Part shown: positions 21,701 to 32,147 of the stretch, one piece after another
Layout: each line of letters opens with the position of its first letter
Numbering within the stretch: position 1 is the first letter of the stretch
NCBI GenBank assembly: GCA_950097015.1
Contig: CATNEN010000025.1
Location: 5,074,001 to 5,138,000, forward strand
Length of the DNA: 64,000 nucleotides
Origin: Macrostomum hystrix
Lineage: Eukaryota; Platyhelminthes; Macrostomidae
Reading direction: 5' to 3'
Program-made: the position numbers and the translations under genes
The notes under the pieces: model-generated
What the model was told of the DNA's origin: nothing
The model's input: only the letters and a program-made list of their open reading frames with translations
Databases searched by the model: none

Positions 21701-24700
21701 TCCGGCCTTTTTGCATAAAGCGGTCAAAAATGGCCGCTTCCTCCATCTCCTCTGCAGACTTCTACGGGCCTGCATCGTGCTGGGCTATGTACCAGCGCTG
21801 TGGCACGAAGCCCGGGTCGTCTTCATCCCGAAGCCCGCCAAAGGCGACTATCGCTCGGTCAAGTCCTATCGCCCGATAAGTTTGACTTCCACCTGCCTCA
21901 AGCTCATGGAAAGACTGGTGCTTTGGCGCCTTCTTACTGTAGAGCTAGGGCGGGCCCCGCTCTCCCCAAACCAGCACGCCTTTCGGGCGGGCCGGTCCAC
22001 GGAGAGCGCCCTCCACTGCATCGTGGAGACTCTCGAGAAGGCAGTGCTGGGCAGCGGTTTTGCCCTGGCTGTCTTCCTAGACATTGAGGGGGCCTTCGAT
22101 AACGTTGTTTTCGAAGCTTTTGAGGAGGCCCTGGTCTCCAGGGCCACTCACCCCCACCTCGTTCGCTGGGTCATGTACATGATCCGGCATCGCCACGTGG
22201 TGGCCCACCTCGAAGGAAGGCTGCTCTCGGCACCTGTCCTAAAAGGAGGGCCCCAAGGCGGCGTCCTCACCCCACTGCTGTGGAATCTCGTCATGGATGA
22301 GCTGCTGAAAAGCACTCGTCCAGACCCAGTCCTGAAGGTGGGATATGCCGACGATGTGACCGCCATCTGCGCGGGCCCCTCGGCGGAAACCACCAGAGAC
22401 CTCATCCAGGGCTTTATCAACAGGGCGGTGCGCTGGGCGGACCAATGCGGGCTCCGACTCTCTGAGTCCAAGACCGTTGCGGTTATGTTTACCAGCAAAC
22501 TGCTCTGGACCATTAAGCCTCTGACTCTCTATGGCAAGAATATTGCCATGGAAAAGCAGGTCCGGTGCCTTGGTCTCGTGCTAGACCATAGGCTTAACTG
22601 GACCCCACACATCACCACAAAGGCCAAGAGGGCCCTGGCCATACTGGCGCAAGTCAGGCGTGCCGTGGGCACCACTTGGGGGCTAACCCCCAAGAACCTC
22701 TGGTGGATTTACACGGCGATCATTAGACCGTCCGTCGCTTACGCTGGCCTCATCTGGGCCAGCGCCATGGGCATCCAGAAAAACCTGGAGGCGCTTTATA
22801 GGGTGCAGGGCAGAGCCTGTCGTATGACGCTGGGCGCCCCACCCTCCACTCCCTTCGAAGGCATGAATGCTTTCCTCAACGCTACACCCATTGACATTTT
22901 CGTCAAGGGGGAAGCAGCAAAGTCCACCCGTCGTCTTCTTGATGCGGGTGTCTCCTTCCAGAATTCGCGAGCCTTCTCGAAGCGCTCCCTCCTGCCTCAC
23001 TCTGACCTCTGCCTGAAAACTCTGGGCGAGTGCGGAGGGCTCACCATCCTTTCGGACGGGGCCCCGGCCACTTTACTCCGGAGCCACAGGTACAAAGTCA
23101 GCATCTCCCCTCGTAATGAGGTAAAGGACTGCTGGGATGACCCGGCAGTCCACTGTTACACTGACGGCTCTCTGATGAACGGTAAATCGGGATTCGGAGT
23201 GTGCGTCGCCTCGGGTGGTGAGGTCCTCTGGACCCACTCCCAATACTGTGGCAAGAGCTCTAGCGTTTTCCAAAACGAAGTGCTCGCCATCAGCTTCTGT
23301 GCGGCTGAGCTGCGCCAGAGGCAGCTGGCTGGTCGGAGGATCTTTTTTCACTCCGACAGTCAAGCAGCCCTCAAGGCCCTCAGCCGCTGCACCTCTTGCT
23401 CCAGAACCACCTTGGACTGCAACACCCAGTTAAACGGGTTGGCGCAGTCTAACAAGGTGGAGCTGCTGTGGATCCCTGGGCATGCCGGGTTCACAGGGAA
23501 TGAGATGGCGGACCAGCTTGCAAAGGCTGGAGCAGCCAGCTCCCTGATGGGCCCGGGCCCGGAGTCCCCGATCCCCATCTCAGTTGTCAACTCCAGCATT
23601 AACTGCTGGATGGAGACCCAGCACCGGAGGAGGTGGTCCAGCACCCTGAACTGTCGCCAGTCCAGGGCTGCGGTGCCAACCCCTTCTAGTAACCTGCGTA
23701 AGGCCTTACTCAGGCTTAACCGCAGAGACCTAAGAGCAGTCACTATGGCTCTTTCGGGACATGGCTGCTTCACCAGACACCGCTACCTTCAAGGCCACGT
23801 GCCTGAGGAAACGTGTCCCTTCTGCTGCTCCGGACGCGAAAATGCAGAGCATTTCATCTGCCACTGCCCGGCCTTCACCCGGGCCAGGCTAAAACATCTC
23901 GGGCCGGCACCGACTCTCGCCGAAGCCTGCTCGCCCGAGAACATCCCACAGCTCGCCCACTTCCTCCGGGATACCGGCCGAGCTGATTTCTTCCCAGCCT
24001 ATGGCGAGGAAGATCGCGCGGCGGAATCGACCGACGGACCACCCTGAGCGGCACCGCCTCGCTGGAGGCTGTCTGGCTGCCAGGGGTTAGCGATATGGGC
24101 GGCATCAGCCGCCTCCTCGCTGCGTCCGTCATGGAGGCTCCCTGCCGCTAAGTCAAGTCAAGACCCAAGCCTTCTCTCCTCGGCAGCGCCCCTAATGAAT
24201 GTGGCCTCGCCGCAGACCGTTCTGCCACTCACCCCTAAGAATGTCCGATTGTACAACACTTCGATTTATGTTACATAGTGCGATTGGATAAGAGATAATT
24301 ATGTAGAGCGCCAAGACGCAGGCCAATAATACCTGCAAGCTGGTGAGGTTCTCCAGGTACAGCCGCTTGTAAACACCCGGCGTGACTGCTTTGCCAGTCC
24401 AGAAAGTGAAGCTCTCAACGTCGCGGTGCGCCTGCGCGGGCAAGTACCAGCCCAGGCGAGCGCACTTTGGCAGCCACACTTCGTCTGAGTCGCACAGCCA
24501 GTTCCAGTACCAGCTCACCTGCAGTGTTGGAAATATTTAGATTCAGGAATTTCGAAATTTTCATCAGCGATCGACTGATGAAACTCCGGTTCTGCTCACC
24601 TGAGCAGCCCTACATAGACTGCGTGGATCCAGGTAGGACAGCACTAACAAACTGAGGCTCCTTGGTATCTGGCGGGTAAAATCTGCGCGATGAAGAGGCA

Positions 24701-25768
24701 CGCGAGGCCGCGTTGCCTCGTGAAGGTGCTCCAATTGTGGCTGGCTGCAGGCTCTAACTAGGTCGTCCAGCACCAGCTTGCGCTGTTCAGCAGTCCATTT
24801 GGCAAACTGAATCAGAATGGGGATAAATTTTGGGCGGGTAATGTGACAAAATCATTAGCTGTATTTCAACTTTGAACTATGAACTGCTTTTATGCTTTTA
24901 ATTGAGGTTTAAGAGCTGCTTAAGGAAAGGAAAATTACTTTTTAATTAATAATTAATCATTCGAATACTTTTGCCTTTAGGTTTGCTCATTCGATCGCTG
25001 TTGAGAATGTTGCTCGACATATTATTAAGGTGAAGGTTTATTATTCTATTCACTTACTCAATGATAATTTTTTTGACTTAATAAAAACACAAAATATTAT
25101 GAAACCGAATTTTATCATACGAGTATATAGTTCATAAATCATACATTAAGTACATTTAGAACTTCTAATACAACACAAAATGTGTATAATTTATGAAAAT
25201 TTATAAAATTTATGAAATTTTCTGTGGATGAAAATTGCTTTTATGTCGTTTTTTATAGAAATATGATAAGTGGGAAAACTTTTGCTGATAATATATATAC
25301 CCTTATTCAATAAATTATGTTTAAGAACTTCAAAATAATGTGGTAACAAGCTTACCCATTTGTTAAGTAAATTTCTTCTCTCTTCGAACATCTGAAAAAA
25401 GAATTATAGTCATATGTGTTTCATAAAAATATTTATTTTTGCGAATATAGGTTTCTAAAATTGTAAAAACATATTAAGATTAAAAGTCGAGTTAGGCTAA
25501 ATAAACTGGCAAACCAATTTTTTGTAATAAATAATGGCCATAGACTGTCAATTCAGTGATACTTCGCTTTCAAGTTTTTCGCCATTTGTAGAAATCTAAT
25601 ATTAACGATACTCATTAAAAATTACTTTACATTAGTAATGTAACATTACATTAGATGGATATCCGAATGCATGTTTCTAGAATTAAAACTTACCGCCGCG
25701 TTCGTTTCGTCTTTCGATAGCGGAGTCCAAGTACTTTTTAGGGTGCTTTTGACAGACTTCATTTTCAT
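15734..25768 (-). CDS. FBXO16: F-box only protein 16 orthologue (seven exons)
   Basis: Predicted substrate-recognition subunit of an SCF (SKP1-CUL1-F-box) ubiquitin ligase. Coding exons: 25768-25694, 25391-25356, 24806-24600, 24518-24333, 17403-17159, 16164-16047, 15931-15734; all junctions GT-AG and in phase; 354 residues, against 292 in human. Diagnostic features: STWTPL at the start (exon 1), [12 protein letters not shown] (exon 2), [10 protein letters not shown], then the F-box at about residues 84-130 ([40 protein letters not shown]), and in exon 5 a basic coiled coil (169-209) followed by the FBXO16 signature [17 protein letters not shown] (218-234). The last 105 residues (exons 6-7) match nothing I know. 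Intron 4 is about 6.9 kb and carries an antisense full-length LINE inside a SINE; intron 5 carries two more SINEs. A second Met at residue 3 is an alternative start. Confidence 0.92.
16440..16680 (-). mobile_element. SINE family 2 (tRNA-derived), copy a, in FBXO16 intron 5
   Basis: Matches the full-length family-2 copies at 31.9, 32.9 and 34.9 kb: CAGTCCATGGACT, then CCCAGCTGATGCTGGTACCC, then a box B-like GGGAATCGAACCC at 16659-16672. It lacks the outermost tRNA-like head, which is replaced by family-1 sequence directly to the right. Confidence 0.65.
16712..16998 (-). mobile_element. SINE family 1, copy d, in FBXO16 intron 5
   Basis: Minus-strand copy with intact head: GTGGCAGAGCGGTC at 16993-16980 and box B-like GAGCTCGATTCC at 16951-16940, then the shared body to about 16712, where it abuts the family-2 SINE. 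Confidence 0.75.
17668..17918 (-). mobile_element. SINE family 1, copy e, 3' part, split by the LINE
   Basis: Body and 3' part of a minus-strand family-1 SINE, ending at the 12-bp target site ACCCAAGCCTTC (17907-17918). The head side resumes at 24163 with the same 12 bp and continues TCTCCTCGGC to about 24232, where box A (TGGCAGAACGG) is still visible. The SINE was therefore present before the LINE landed in it. Confidence 0.85.
18190..18560 (+). repeat. 97-bp tandem monomers in the LINE 5' UTR
   Basis: GGTATGCGGCCAGTCCGCAG begins at 18241, 18338, 18435 and 18532, an exact 97-bp period, with about 3.7 near-identical units. Each unit contains a short inverted repeat (TGCGGccagtCCGCA). Position and repetition resemble the promoter monomers of some mammalian L1 families, so they may carry the internal promoter; that role is inference. 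Confidence 0.9.
18783..20330 (+). CDS. LINE ORF1, gag-like protein
   Basis: 515 residues from ATG 18783 to TAG 20328-20330; an upstream non-ATG extension of four codons is not needed. Residues 1-165 are rich in Pro, Ala, Gly and Arg and probably disordered. A folded middle segment (about 165-350) runs from [18 protein letters not shown] through [20 protein letters not shown] to [20 protein letters not shown], with the alternating pattern of an RNA-binding fold of LINE gag proteins. The tail is disordered and acidic at the end. Unlike most I-superclade gag proteins I see no CCHC zinc knuckle. Likely role is RNA binding in the retrotransposition particle. It shares the reading frame of ORF2. 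Confidence 0.85.
   Translation: MASSLPTAPAEDTMVPEAIHAAAPGLAGPATATNAALPNSRDDRGAKRSTTSGAAKRRRRLMAHGKPAPSTEDRAQARGAEGALPRAGAGAGGLAPPAQAPARGGAHDAPRPGSRAKEVPAPIRTAARPEGEAEAEGPVPTADADPEGGVATGQGPGPHATYAAIARRQPAVVITGRDGKRLSSEQLSNICRNIDAMLWQLQLKGEPLAVGASATRESCFVVWPGDAESGRRLLELLPTQSWAAGLDFLRENEPPKTKRHRIFVPAKSVVTSAEDLRMGLIAMNRELPIAGLIVHRTILRPDGTGFTAILGLSEQWTRRYPDGANICIGLWKTKIFAFEADKTRGQTGPTTVPATEGSSDPEVGTGGRAQSSRQKRPERAIAGSSERRPARITKRRGLLQRASEVVRTARMAQLRAEMRGGPPGQAPHPRATGEASKVPSSIEQGPSSAPPTAQGAVSAPVEGDSGPGLGAGGGDWAADPVEFPPLARGRGTEEPMATDIDPEEEDRLLAESPSK
20343..24047 (+). CDS. LINE ORF2: endonuclease, reverse transcriptase, RNase H
   Basis: 1,234 residues, uninterrupted. APE-type endonuclease, residues 1-225: QEPW (E39), [12 protein letters not shown] (D139, N141), LDVTLAS (D189) and SDH (214-216). 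Reverse transcriptase, about 430-760: [28 protein letters not shown] (D580), [13 protein letters not shown], and YADD at 668-671. RNase H, about 935-1065: YTDGS (D941), NE (E979), HSDSQ (D1005), and [12 protein letters not shown] (H1047, D1057). C-terminal CCHC: C1158, C1161, H1170 and C1173 or C1175. All catalytic residues expected for endonuclease, polymerase and RNase H are present. It would nick target DNA, prime reverse transcription there and degrade the RNA strand. Start: first ATG after the ORF1 stop, a tandem ATGATG. Confidence 0.95.
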   Translation: MMIPGISCLQVNTQHCVAASVNLMRTTERTMPGLVLVQEPWLSKNKPSNIPAGYDCFCMADSVRPRSLIYAAKALNAWMRPDLSNGDICVIQSAHIVPNKLTLVASAYLAGDAPVVSDTLVALCDFARARNFELLLAGDANSHHTHWGSSKINDRGEELLAFVSGTPLNFCNVGNTPTFDNGRWAEVLDVTLASPGILPRVLGWEVWETESSLSDHRFIRFNIGTPDKKQKPIWRRNVRNTDWPVFSQKLHEGLRDSDPSMAMATTQDLDGVAALLGGAITEAYEMACPLKAYKGKKSAPWWNPELGVLRRRAKALQRRLKISHDPDDKEAYTRAIHEFKGRVRRAKADKWRQYCEGLEGSRPTARVVKALTNDRFSKLSSIKKPDGSITERPEETLELMLGHFFPSVPAHFGPDDHSRGGQGLAQSLVTNDRIVRAAKSFNPFKAPGPDGIYPAFLHKAVKNGRFLHLLCRLLRACIVLGYVPALWHEARVVFIPKPAKGDYRSVKSYRPISLTSTCLKLMERLVLWRLLTVELGRAPLSPNQHAFRAGRSTESALHCIVETLEKAVLGSGFALAVFLDIEGAFDNVVFEAFEEALVSRATHPHLVRWVMYMIRHRHVVAHLEGRLLSAPVLKGGPQGGVLTPLLWNLVMDELLKSTRPDPVLKVGYADDVTAICAGPSAETTRDLIQGFINRAVRWADQCGLRLSESKTVAVMFTSKLLWTIKPLTLYGKNIAMEKQVRCLGLVLDHRLNWTPHITTKAKRALAILAQVRRAVGTTWGLTPKNLWWIYTAIIRPSVAYAGLIWASAMGIQKNLEALYRVQGRACRMTLGAPPSTPFEGMNAFLNATPIDIFVKGEAAKSTRRLLDAGVSFQNSRAFSKRSLLPHSDLCLKTLGECGGLTILSDGAPATLLRSHRYKVSISPRNEVKDCWDDPAVHCYTDGSLMNGKSGFGVCVASGGEVLWTHSQYCGKSSSVFQNEVLAISFCAAELRQRQLAGRRIFFHSDSQAALKALSRCTSCSRTTLDCNTQLNGLAQSNKVELLWIPGHAGFTGNEMADQLAKAGAASSLMGPGPESPIPISVVNSSINCWMETQHRRRWSSTLNCRQSRAAVPTPSSNLRKALLRLNRRDLRAVTMALSGHGCFTRHRYLQGHVPEETCPFCCSGRENAEHFICHCPAFTRARLKHLGPAPTLAEACSPENIPQLAHFLRDTGRADFFPAYGEEDRAAESTDGPP
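24048..24162 (+). other. LINE 3' UTR and tail
   Basis: About 115 bp, GC-rich, with self-complementary GGCGGC/GCCGCC segments that could form a stem for reverse-transcriptase recognition, ending in AAGTCAAGTCAAG. It has no poly(A). Confidence 0.7.
24163..24235 (-). mobile_element. SINE family 1, copy e, 5' (head) part beyond the LINE
   Basis: Starts with the duplicated ACCCAAGCCTTC and continues with the family-1 sequence toward its head, with an internal deletion removing most of the box B side (GCCTCGCCGCAGACCGTTCTGCC). Pairs with 17668-17918. Confidence 0.8.
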
Positions 25769-26940
25769 ACCACCAAACAATCAAGTTTACGCAATAGATA
25801 CTGTGATAATGTACGTAAGAATTAGGGAAGAAGAATAAAAAAGAAAAGGCTTCGCAAAATTTAGCATAAAAAATTACAGTGTATACAATATTTTAAAGTT
25901 ATTATATAAAGATATGTCACAAGAGCAATTAAAAAGTAAAACACGACATGATACTTCTATTATTTTTTTGTGGACAGTAATAACGACGAAGTATTTTAAA
26001 TAGTTTGTTTAATCTCTCTTCTAACGGCTTTGTTAGGACTTCTGACTTTATATACGTTGTAAAATTTCAACGAACGAATTTTACTTCTTGCTTTTGTCGT
26101 TTTAATTTCGTAAAATATAGTTTATAAGCCATATTTCAGTAGTCATACGTAAGTTAAATAAAGTTCAATATCTGTGTACATGTCATGTTTGTATGTTACA
26201 AAAAACGCGATATCGTTGCAATAGTTAAGTAGTCCATCAGTACAGGAGAAGTAAATATTTAAATATTCAGTCGTAAAGCCAAGTTAAAAAATCCAACAAA
26301 GTGCTTACTCAATATGGGAGCCGATGGCATGCGGATCCCAAGTTCGAAATGGAAATTTTCTTCTTGTGGTTCAGATAGGGCCGTAAATTACGTAGATATT
26401 TAATATTAAAGACGTTGAGAGAAGATATGACGACATAGTTAGATAGGTCACTATAAAGCTTCTGTCTAAAAATAAAACAATTTAAAAAATTAAATTCAAT
26501 TAACCATGGGATCGTCAATTGGCTGCGACGGTGATTATTGGTATTCTGGATGCTTGATTTTGCTTGTTTTAGAGAGCTGGCCAATCAGATGCCTCCTACA
26601 GAAATACCTTCAGGTCTTGTCAAACGCTAAAGGCACAGGACACTTTTAGAGAGGAACAATTTCCTTCTTAAATTTAGCACACATATACAATCAAACTTTT
26701 GAGACGTCTCATCGATGGGTGTTGGGTGCGAGGGACGGTAAGTGCTGCTGAACATGTTTTTTGTTTATTTTGTAGCAATAATTATCTATCGAGTAAAATG
26801 TGTAGAGAGTAAATTGGAGAGGGTAGAGAGTAGAACTAAGTGTAGAAAGATGAGAAAGATGAGATATTAGGATAATATAACGGAGAAGATTGAGTCAAGA
26901 GGACATGGAAGGGCAGAATGAGCTTTTTAAAGTGCATAAA
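25769..26940. other. Upstream flank of FBXO16, no gene seen
   Basis: AT-rich, stop-rich DNA. Presumably holds the FBXO16 promoter or 5' UTR exons. No splice acceptor is evident immediately before the start codon. Confidence 0.4.
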
Positions 26941-26944
26941 GTGC

Positions 26945-27105
26945 ATTTAAAGTGGCACGACACCCGCCCTCAATTAATTACCCCAGCTAATACTGTTACC
27001 CAGCTAACAGAGTAAAGCAATGAAGAGTTAAGTTAAATCTTGCGCTTAAAAGGACACAAATTGTTCCAGTGTAGTCGGGAATCGAACCCCCGACTCAACA
27101 CGGCC
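26945..27105 (-). mobile_element. SINE family 2, copy b, partial
   Basis: Diverged minus-strand piece: CCTCAATTAATTACCCCAGC, then GGACACAAATTGTTCCAGTG, then box B-like GGGAATCGAACCC. Ends near the tRNA-like head and is followed after about 55 bp by a family-1 SINE in the opposite direction. Confidence 0.6.
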
Positions 27106-27162
27106 TTCTTCTTGGCTTCCTAAACCAAAACAGCCTTCTTGACACAAAACAGCCTTCCAAAC

Positions 27163-27355
27163 GATGAGAATGTCAGGGCAGATGTACACGCCTCTGTGAG
27201 TGTGTGTGCCTGCGTACAGTTTCTGTGTGCGTGTGTGCTCAGGAGTCAGTGAAATGGGCAGAATTGCCTCCTCGCTGGCTGCAGGTCTAGTGTCACCTGA
27301 CAAAGTGCAGTGCCCTCCTGCATATACTTGTATTATTATTGTTATCAATAGTCAT
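27163..27355 (+). mobile_element. SINE family 1, copy f, 5'-truncated
   Basis: Plus-strand body and 3' part (GTGTGTGCTCAGGAGTCAGT; GGCTGCAGGTCTAGTGTCAC) ending in a TATTATTATTG tail. The tRNA-like head is missing. Confidence 0.65.
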
Positions 27356-27645
27356 TTAGTTTCGCTGCGAATCCAATTTCTAGCTGAAATAGGTGCTCAA
27401 CGTACAATTAAATATTGGCTTATTGGACTCGTCCATGTGCAGCAGGTTCACTCATTTCATGAAGGGAGACGTGCTTGTACTTTCCCCACCCCCCCCAGAT
27501 ACCAGATCAGCTATGTGGACTCAGTGAGATGGCCAAGCTGCCATGGCCAAGAGGCGCCTGTCTTTATGTGAAAGAGGATTAGGGAAATATCCTTTTATTT
27601 CCAGTTTTGTTTCTGCGAGACTCGAATCCGGTCCAGAACACAATT

Positions 27646-30600
27646 ATGCCAAACTATTTCAGAGTCCAGATAATGTACCTGGCTCACAAGCCGTTGCTAT
27701 GGTCCTGCTTCGCTTTTAACATGGTAGCCGTGTCGTTCGGAGTGCTGGGTAAGAAAATTTAATCCAGGATAGCAGGCTAAGAATGGCCTGAGACAGAACT
27801 AGGGCTTCCACATTTTTTGTCATGTTGCAGTACACAAACAGCATGCCAATCTTGTGTTACCGTGTAAATCCTTTGTAATCAGGTCTCTGCAGATTGTCTC
27901 TACATTAGTTCTGCCTTAGGATACAAACTGTATTCTATACTGTGTGCTCTCGATTTCAAGAATACCACTGTACGAATACAGAGCTTGCACTTTATCAATT
28001 GCAAATTTTGAGTGTGTGTGTCCGGTGTCTTTGTGTCTTGCGTCTTTGTTGTGTCTGGTGTCTTTGTGTCTGGCGTGTTTGTGTCTGGTGTCTTTGTGTC
28101 TGGCGTCTTTGTGTCTGGCGTCTTTGTGTCCGGTGTCTTTGTGTCTGGCGTCTTTGTGTCTGATGTCTTTGTTTCTGGTGTCTTTGTGTCCGGTGTCTTT
28201 GTGTCTGGCGTCTTTGTGTCTGGTATCTTTGTGTCTGGCGTCTTTGTGTCTGGCGTCTTTGTGTCTGGTGTCTTTGTGTCCGGTGTCTTTGTGTCTGGTG
28301 TCATTGTTTCTAATGTCTTTGTGTCCGGTGTCTTTGTGTCTGGTGTCTTTGTGTCTGGCGTCTTTGTGTCTGGTGTCTTTGTGTCTGGCGTCTTTGTGTC
28401 TGATGTCTTTGTTTCTGGTGTCTTTGTGTCCGGTGTCTTTGTGTCTGGCGTCTTTGTGTCTGGCGTCTTTGTGTCTCATAGCATCGGCTTCGAAATTGCC
28501 GGAACCCCTCAGGCAACTCGCTGTCATTCGCGGTGCTAGGCTACAACCGGTCGCGGCGCAACGAGTCCAGCCGAATGTACCTGCGCGCCCTCGCCCTCGC
28601 CGACTGCTGCGCCCTGCTGTTCGGCAGCTTCGTCTCCTCCCTGCAGAGGACGCTGCGCCCAGCTTTGGACTTGCCACCGTTGCACCCAATCTCTCGTCTA
28701 GTGAACTCCTACCCGACCTGCTGCCTGCGGCTGTATCTATCCCACGCTAGCACCTTGACGTCAACTTACATTGTGGTTCTGTTCAGCTTGGAGCGCTGCC
28801 TCGCGCTGGCCGACCCGCTGCGTTGGAGTCGCCGATTCACTGCCGGCAGGGCGCGAGCCGCGGCAGTCCTAACCACGGTGGCCAGCTGCCTGGCCTGCCT
28901 GCCGGCTCTCTCCAGCTTCCAGGCCGAGGTCTATTATTACAATCTGGATGGCCTTGGCCGGGGATTTGACAGCAGCGAACTGTGCGCCGCTGCTGATCCA
29001 GGCAATGGGACAACTTGCAGGTGAATTAGGATTCTACTTTCATAAAGTCGTTACCCGTTACTTTGTTACCCGTTACTGCGTTACTCGTTACTTCGTTACC
29101 AGTTACTCGTTACTTCGTTAGCAGTTACTAGTTAATTCGTTACCAGTTACTCGTTACTTTGTTAACAATTACTTTAATAATTGTTAATTCGTTACTCGTT
29201 ACTTAGATACTTGTTACTTAGTTATTCGTTACTTAGTTACTCGTTACTTAGTTACTCGTTACTTAGGTACTCGTTACTTAGTTACTCGTTGCTTAGTTAC
29301 TCGTTACTTAGTTACTCGTTACTTAGTTACTCGTTACTTAGTTACTCGTTGCTTAGTTACTCGTTACTTAGTTACTCGTTACTTAGTTACTCGTTAGTTA
29401 CTCGTTGCTTAGTTACTCGTTACTTAGTTACTCGTTACTTAGTTACTCGTTACTTAGTTACTCGTTGCTTAGTTACTCGTTACTTAGTTACTCGTTACTT
29501 AGTTACTCGTTACTTAGTTACTCGTTACTTAGTTACTCGTTGCTTAGTTACTCGTTACTTAGTTACTCGTTACTTAGTTACTCGTTACTTAGTTTCTCGT
29601 TACTTAGTTACTCGTTACTTAGTTACTCGTTACTTAGTTACTCGTTACTTAGTTACTCGTTGCTTAGTTACTCGTTACTTAGTTACTCGTTACTTAGTTA
29701 CTCGTTACTTAGTTACTCGTTACTTAGTTACTCGTCTTCAATTTTGTAGTTATAAATTATATTTTTGTGAGTAATACGCGATTTCAGAGCTCTGTAGAGC
29801 AATCTCAAAATTTCTTTATTTGTTATTCAACCTAGCGCGATTTAGTTTCAGATGTTCCAAAGAAATCCAACTTTTGAATTCGCAGTGTTCGATTTGCTGA
29901 CTTTGCCTCACTCATATTTCAAATTGCGACAAGAACTGCCTGCTTCACACCATTCTCCTTGGCAAGCAGGCTAGGTAAACATGAGCAACATAAGATTTTT
30001 CAGTTTGCTGTTTTGTCAGCTTTTTGCAACTCGCTCAGTTTCAAGGCTGGCTTTGGTATTTGACACCTACTCCTTTACTTACTATGGGCCACAGAATACA
30101 ATCAATTATTTTACATGGGGTCGCCTTGAGGACAATCAGTGACTTCAGTGACTAAATGCAGAACTACAGCGCGGAGACAGGACCAGATGGACGAAAAACT
30201 GTATCTTATAGAAAAATAGTTTCCGAAACTGGTTTCGCAGAAAAACTCCAAAAAATGAGATTGGAGTTATTTTCACTATTTTCAAATGGTGAAAAGGAAA
30301 CAAATATTAAAAAATGAGCATTCGAGCCGGCTCTAGTCAAACACCGTGATTAAATTTGTGAAGAAAAAACTAAAATGCAATATTTTCGTAGTGTACAGCT
30401 CGTACTTTTCGACGAAAAGCAGGCTCCTTAACTTTTTCTAGGTTTTACTCCTAGTTTCCCATCCTTCTAGTGGTCCATGGACTGAACAGCTGTAACGCGG
30501 GCTTTTGAAGCTGAAGGGTTAGGTGTTATTTTTTTATCTCAATTATTCTATAATTTGTTCTCGGCCGTTGACTTGGACTTTGACTTTCTTTCTGAAAGTA

Positions 30601-31528
30601 CAAAATTGTTGCTGCCTTATCCTGGCCCTTATTTTCTATTCCGGAGGCTCTGTATCGGAGAGACAAATTCAGTAGCATCAAAAAGTTTACTTTTCTTGTG
30701 ACTATACTTGTCTAAACATTCACTACTGCTAGTAGTAGTAGGGAGTGCATGCGCCTGATTAGTATGCCGCCGATATCGCCCTCAATTAAACTCAGAGCCG
30801 TCACCGAGTGCCGCATGAATTTCGCCATCTTCAAGCCGTACGCCGTGTTCCACACTGTTTCCCAGTCTATGGTGCCCTTCGCCCTGACTGGTGCTTGCAA
30901 CGCCGTCATCTGGACTGTCCTTCGGCGCCAGCGTCTTCAACGGAAGCCAGCTCAACTGGCTGGCAGCTCCGCCGACAGGCGCGACCGCACGGTGACAAAA
31001 AAGCTCATACTCATATCGTCAGCCTTCATTCTGCTCTGCTTTCCCGGAGCTCTGTTTCACATCGTGACCAACGCCATGACCGGCAGCTACTGTTCCAGCC
31101 TTGCCGCAGATCTTCTCACAGTCACCGCCAGTCTGAGCGCCGTCAACTTCTCGGTGAACTTCGTTCTCTACTGCATCAGCGAGCGCCAGTTTCGCAGACT
31201 GGCTCTGTCGCTTCTGTGTCGAAGGCGGCGACTAGCGCGACTGCTCAGCTACGTCAACCGAGAGCCGCACGTGCCGATGCGAGCAGGCAGGTGTGCGCGC
31301 CGATGCTTTGACTGTCAGCCATTCGGGACGCATCGCCTGCCGCCGTCGGTGGCTCTGGCCATGCGGACTGATCCCAATGCGACAGTCAGGATTGGCGAAG
31401 ACGACTCGAAAGCGCAACGGCAGGTCGGGGCCAATACGGACGATTTGGCCGCGCTCAACAGGCACGGAATAGTCCGCCTGTCCCTTTCATTGTCCGTTCG
31501 TCGTGCCAATTCAGCTGTGACGTGTTGA
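27646..31528 (+). CDS. Rhodopsin-class peptide-type GPCR (three exons)
   Basis: Seven-transmembrane receptor, probably for a neuropeptide. Exons 27646-27748, 28513-29020 and 30796-31528; phases 1 and 2; 447 residues from the first ATG seen. TM1 spans the first junction (FNMVAVSFGVLGNSLSFAVL, with the conserved GN). TM2 has LALAD. TM3 ends LFSLERCLALADPLRW (E128-R129-C130 in place of DRY). TM5 is VSQSMVPFALTGACNAVIW, TM6 has FILLCFPGALFHI (CFPG in place of CWxP), and TM7 has NFSVNFVLYC (N325-F-V-L-Y329 in place of NPxxY). A 116-residue basic tail follows. The pattern resembles FMRFamide/orphan peptide receptors of invertebrates; the ligand cannot be told. The 5' end is uncertain: the frame is open to an acceptor-like TTTATTTCCAG at 27592-27602, so an upstream exon may exist. 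Both introns hold 15-bp arrays. Confidence 0.85.
27996..28480. repeat. 15-bp minisatellite in GPCR intron 1
   Basis: Unit GTGTCTGGTGTCTTT with C/T and G/A variants, about 32 copies, ending only about 30 bp before the exon 2 acceptor. Open in several frames by virtue of its length. Confidence 0.9.
29040..29738. repeat. 15-bp minisatellite in GPCR intron 2
   Basis: Unit TTACTCGTTACTTAG, about 45 copies. The first 150 bp, right behind the exon 2 donor, are degenerate; the rest is nearly uniform with TACTTAG/TGCTTAG alternation. Confidence 0.9.
29739..30795 (+). other. Remainder of GPCR intron 2
   Basis: No tandem repeat and no exon seen. A fragment TGGTCCATGGACTGAACAGC near 30470-30490 matches the body of SINE family 2. 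Confidence 0.5.
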
Positions 31529-31812
31529 AGCTTTCGCTATAGGACTGTTAGTCACATGGTCCTGCTGTGATATACGCTCGCAGCAGTGGTGCGCATGTAC
31601 TGCACATTTTACTTCGTAGTTGAGTTTTGCACCATCAAATTGTCCAATCTGCTGCTTTTCCGATGCTGTCTGCCTTCGGATTTGCGCATGATCGATGCAC
31701 GAATGTTACATTTTTGTAAAACTAATCAGTGGCCCAGCCAAAACACTGGCGAATGCAGCTACTCTCGCGCCAATTGTCACTGATTAATTTTATCCTTATA
31801 TGGACATTTTTT

Positions 31813-31818
31813 AATAAA
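31813..31818 (+). promoter_or_regulatory. Poly(A) signal of the GPCR gene
   Basis: AATAAA about 285 nt after the TGA at 31526-31528. Confidence 0.5.
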
Positions 31819-31875
31819 AAAACACGGTGTTCTTGGTATCAATTGTTACATGTATTCATCAGTATGACCATTTCG

Positions 31876-32147
31876 AGGTTGTAGCCTAGTGGTTAGAGAT
31901 CATGACTCTAAGGTTGGCGGTTCGATTCCCGCCTTCCCGACTTCTAGGTATTTTAGCAAGAAACTTAACTCTGGATTGGGTCAGCTCACCCAGCTGTTAA
32001 AATGGGTACCATCATTATTAGCTGGGGATAATTGAGGGTGGGTGCATGGCCTTGGACTGAACAGCCGTACTCAGCCTTCAGATGCGCCGCCCAATAGCTG
32101 CGAATGTGCTGTCGGCTGCACATCTGGCCCAATTGGGGTATAATATA
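31876..32147 (+). mobile_element. SINE family 2, copy c, full length
   Basis: Head with box A TAGCCTAGTGGTTAGAG and box B GGTTCGATTCC; body with CAGCTGTTAAAATGGGTACC; 3' part CACATCTGGCCCAATTGGGG. Plus orientation, head near 31880. Confidence 0.8.

Larger units (their letters stand above)
17919..24162 (+). mobile_element. Full-length I-superclade LINE with two intact ORFs
   Basis: 6,244 bp bounded by the duplication ACCCAAGCCTTC (17907-17918 and 24163-24174), inside a SINE and inside FBXO16 intron 4, antisense to that gene. Order: GC-rich 5' UTR with 97-bp tandem monomers, ORF1 (gag-like), 12-nt spacer, ORF2 (APE endonuclease, reverse transcriptase, RNase H, CCHC), a 3' UTR of about 110 bp and a short AAGTC repeat tail instead of poly(A). 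A RNase H domain together with an APE endonuclease places it in the I/R1/LOA/Tad-type assemblage; clade not resolved by eye. Both ORFs are open and all catalytic motifs seen are intact, so it is young and possibly active. GC content is far above that of its surroundings. Confidence 0.95.
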
